A stretch of 24,724 nucleotides of DNA, from contig JAGIAF010000008.1 of the NCBI GenBank assembly GCA_017745015.1, positions 1 through 24,724 of the forward strand, in the 5' to 3' direction. A program made the translations under genes and the position numbers. This document shows positions 24,700 through 24,724 of this stretch, in pieces. This DNA comes from Bdellovibrio sp. GTDB taxonomy: Bacteria > Bdellovibrionota > Bdellovibrionia > Bdellovibrionales > Bdellovibrionaceae. Position 1 is the first letter of the stretch, and every line of letters starts with the position of its first letter. Under the pieces are notes generated by a model that worked only from the letters and a program-made list of their open reading frames with translations, made no database searches and was not told the DNA's origin.

Positions 24700-24724
24700 A
24701 TGGCTCATATCTACGATTACGCAA
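24700..24724 (+). CDS. Start of a further gene, possibly glutathione peroxidase-like
   Basis: An ATG 55 bases after the CFI-box gene opens a frame MAHIYDYA that runs off the window; GAGG lies about 11 bases upstream. IYDY/IYDF right after the start is common in bacterial glutathione peroxidases, but eight residues cannot settle it. An alternative frame from ATG 24689 is also open to the window edge, though its ATG touches the GAGG with no spacing. Confidence 0.35.

Overview
The window reads as a chromosomal segment of a Bdellovibrio-like predatory deltaproteobacterium (Bdellovibrionota). This is inferred from three things: moderate GC content, an unusually high share of exported or envelope proteins of unknown function, and housekeeping genes mixed with lineage-type genes such as a lipoprotein-like protein with an FQNC motif and a CFI-box protein. 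No rRNA, tRNA, CRISPR array, insertion sequence or phage gene was seen. Genes are densely packed and no gap between genes exceeds about 225 bases.

Layout. Bases 1-1997 (+) hold the 3' end of uvrA and an MsbA-type ABC exporter. The exporter meets an exported esterase (1994-2974, -) with overlapping stop codons. Bases 3199-4755 (+) encode a sigma-54 activator ended by a strong terminator. Bases 4966-7896 (+) form a likely operon: a protein resembling a dead sigma-54-activator ATPase, then AmgK and MurU, the kinase and uridylyltransferase that turn recovered MurNAc into UDP-MurNAc. Bases 7899-12614 (-) hold a three-gene exported set: a TadG-like membrane protein and two glycine-rich secreted proteins. 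Bases 12736-14720 (+) hold an exported unknown and NagZ. Bases 14844-16280 (+) encode a TonB-like energy transducer whose ribosome-binding site lies in a terminator-like hairpin. Two terminators follow, then a 42-codon basic protein (-). An outer-membrane beta-barrel candidate (-) and an M23 peptidase (+) diverge from a shared CATG. A lipoprotein-like protein (18550-19851, -) is followed by galU, an exported unknown, priA, a CFI-box protein and the start of one more gene, all on +.

Themes. Cell-wall and envelope work dominates. NagZ, AmgK and MurU are consecutive steps of the MurNAc salvage route, and an exported M23 peptidase is also present. MsbA, TonB, the beta-barrel candidate and GalU serve the envelope or surface polysaccharides. 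The most unusual parts are the sigma-54 activator beside a dead ATPase relative heading the amgK-murU operon, the TadG-like/glycine-rich protein set, and several compact arrangements of start and stop codons.
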